Below are positions 63,078 through 64,000 of a stretch of DNA of 64,000 nt, one piece after another. Below the pieces are notes generated by a model. It worked only from the letters and a program-made list of their open reading frames with translations. It did no database searches and had not been told where the DNA came from. The position numbers and the translations under genes are program-made. The DNA lies in contig CAMAXP010000023.1 of the NCBI GenBank assembly GCA_945862265.1, forward strand, positions 1-64,000, in the 5' to 3' direction. The stretch is from Bordetella parapertussis (GTDB lineage: Bacteria > Pseudomonadota > Gammaproteobacteria > Burkholderiales > SG8-39). Each line of letters opens with the position of its first letter. The first letter of the stretch is position 1.

Positions 63078-64000
63078 GGAAGCTTCAGCTCCGTGTCGCG
63101 CGCGAACGGCCACTTGCGGTTGATCTCGGCGATCAGCGCGCTCACCTTGCGCAGGCTGGCCTCGACCTCGGCGCGCAGCGTGGCAAGGTCATCGGTCGCG
63201 GCGCGCGCGTTGGCGCCGATCTTCTGCGCGTCCGCAAGCACCGCGTCGGCCTTTTTCAGGCTCTCGCGCACATCGCCCAGCACCGCGTTCAACTGCCGGA
63301 TCGACTTCTGCGTCTCGTCCATCACGCCGTCCTTGCCGAAGACCCGCTCGTCGGTCTTTGCCAGAGTCTGGTCGAGTCTCGCGGATACTCCACCCAGGGA
63401 GTCGAGCAGCGTGTTCGCGCGATCCAGCGCGCCGAACACCTTCCGCGCGTTCTCGTCGCCGCCCAGCACCGCGCCCAGCACGCCGGACCGCCCTGCCATG
63501 CGGCCGGTCACCGTGTTCACGTGCCCGAGGCTGGCCTGCAGGTTCGAATCGGTCGACGTCATCGACTGCAGGTTCTCGAGCAACGCCTTCATCGTCGACA
63601 CCAGCTTTGGCAGTTCGTCCGTCGCATCGCCGCGCAGCACCGGGCGCACGGCACCGTCAGGCAGCGGCGGGTCGCTGAGGACCCCGGTGAAGGCGCGGAT
63701 CCGCGTGCCGCCCACCAGCGCCTTTTCCATGGTGAACACGCTGGAGACCCGCAGCCAGTGTGCATCGCGCTGGGAGACCGTGACCCGGATGCGCACCTTG
63801 GCGTCGTCGCCGAGTTCGATGCGCTGCACCCGGCCGATCGCAAAGCCGGCGAAGGTGACCGGCATACCCACGCTGATCCCTTCCGAATCATCGGACACCA
63901 GCACGACGCTCTGCGTCGTTTCGAACACGCCGCGCGCGTAGAGGACATAGCCCACGAAGGCCACCGAGAGTACGAGCGTGAGCGCCAGGAGCAGGGCGAC
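63074..64000 (-). CDS. MCE/MlaD-family lipid-transport protein, 5' end outside window
   Basis: At least 309 residues are visible. The frame runs off the window at the N-terminal side, where VALLLALTLVLSVAFVGYVLY is a membrane anchor. An MCE domain follows (SDDSEGISVGMPVTFAGFAIGRVQ), then a helical region with repeated hydrophobic heptads (about residues 130-300). MCE proteins move phospholipids across the periplasm with an ABC permease and ATPase, expected upstream beyond the edge. It overlaps the lipoprotein gene by four bases. Confidence 0.9.
   Translation of the reverse strand, partial: VALLLALTLVLSVAFVGYVLYARGVFETTQSVVLVSDDSEGISVGMPVTFAGFAIGRVQRIELGDDAKVRIRVTVSQRDAHWLRVSSVFTMEKALVGGTRIRAFTGVLSDPPLPDGAVRPVLRGDATDELPKLVSTMKALLENLQSMTSTDSNLQASLGHVNTVTGRMAGRSGVLGAVLGGDENARKVFGALDRANTLLDSLGGVSARLDQTLAKTDERVFGKDGVMDETQKSIRQLNAVLGDVRESLKKADAVLADAQKIGANARAATDDLATLRAEVEASLRKVSALIAEINRKWPFARDTELKLP

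Overview
The window looks like chromosomal DNA of a betaproteobacterium, most likely Burkholderiales or a close relative. The reasons are the high GC content, the dense strand-coherent operons, the gene orders pilC-pilD-coaE-zapD-yacG and rpsP-rimM-trmD-rplS, a complete mraZ-to-lpxC division cluster, and three solitary Bug/TctC-type solute receptors, a family greatly expanded in Burkholderiales. No insertion sequences, prophage, CRISPR arrays, rRNA or tRNA genes were recognised. No gene-free stretch exceeds 300 bases; the longest is about 280 bases between mraZ and pcaI. Layout: 1-2.3 kb holds the 5' part of recA with a LexA box, a 3-hydroxyisobutyrate-dehydrogenase-like enzyme and ung. 2.3-7.2 kb is an accessory catabolic-looking group: a DUF3604 PHP hydrolase divergent from a Bug receptor and a TauD-like dioxygenase, then an MFS transporter. 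7.2-9.7 kb is a selenoneine-type locus (DUF2798 protein, senB, senA), in which senB and senA diverge from overlapping start codons. It sits tail-to-tail with a two-gene AmmeMemoRadiSam system (amrS plus an amrB-amrA fusion, 9.7-12.1 kb). 12.2-20.4 kb is mostly housekeeping on the minus strand: histidine phosphatase, MFS, pncC, pgpA, thiL, nusB, ribH, ribBA, rplS, trmD, rimM and rpsP. 20.5-26 kb is a second accessory block: a small ribbon-helix-helix/winged-helix protein, a flavin monooxygenase-like protein, and a LysR-controlled operon of Bug receptor, alpha/beta hydrolase and an amino-acid-synthesis-family protein. 26-41 kb carries ffh, ypjD, a CorC-type transporter, pilC-pilD-coaE-zapD-yacG, a Nudix/TMP-synthase fusion, a DUF815 ATPase, argJ, secA, an M23 peptidase and a DciA-like protein. 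41-59.9 kb is the dcw cluster on the minus strand (lpxC, ftsZ, ftsA, ftsQ, ddl, murB, murC, murG, ftsW, murD, mraY, murF, murE, ftsI, ftsL, rsmH, mraZ). Most of its genes overlap or nearly touch, and it is read from a recognisable mra promoter with an MraZ box. 60.1-64 kb holds pcaIJ and, convergent with it, an MCE-domain gene, a lipoprotein gene and a third Bug receptor joined by ATGA overlaps. The most interesting part is 7.2-12.2 kb. The SenB-like glycosyltransferase and SenA-like iron oxidase predict organoselenium (selenoneine) synthesis, but no senC/selD or egtD is visible, and the neighbour is the functionally unresolved AmmeMemoRadiSam system.
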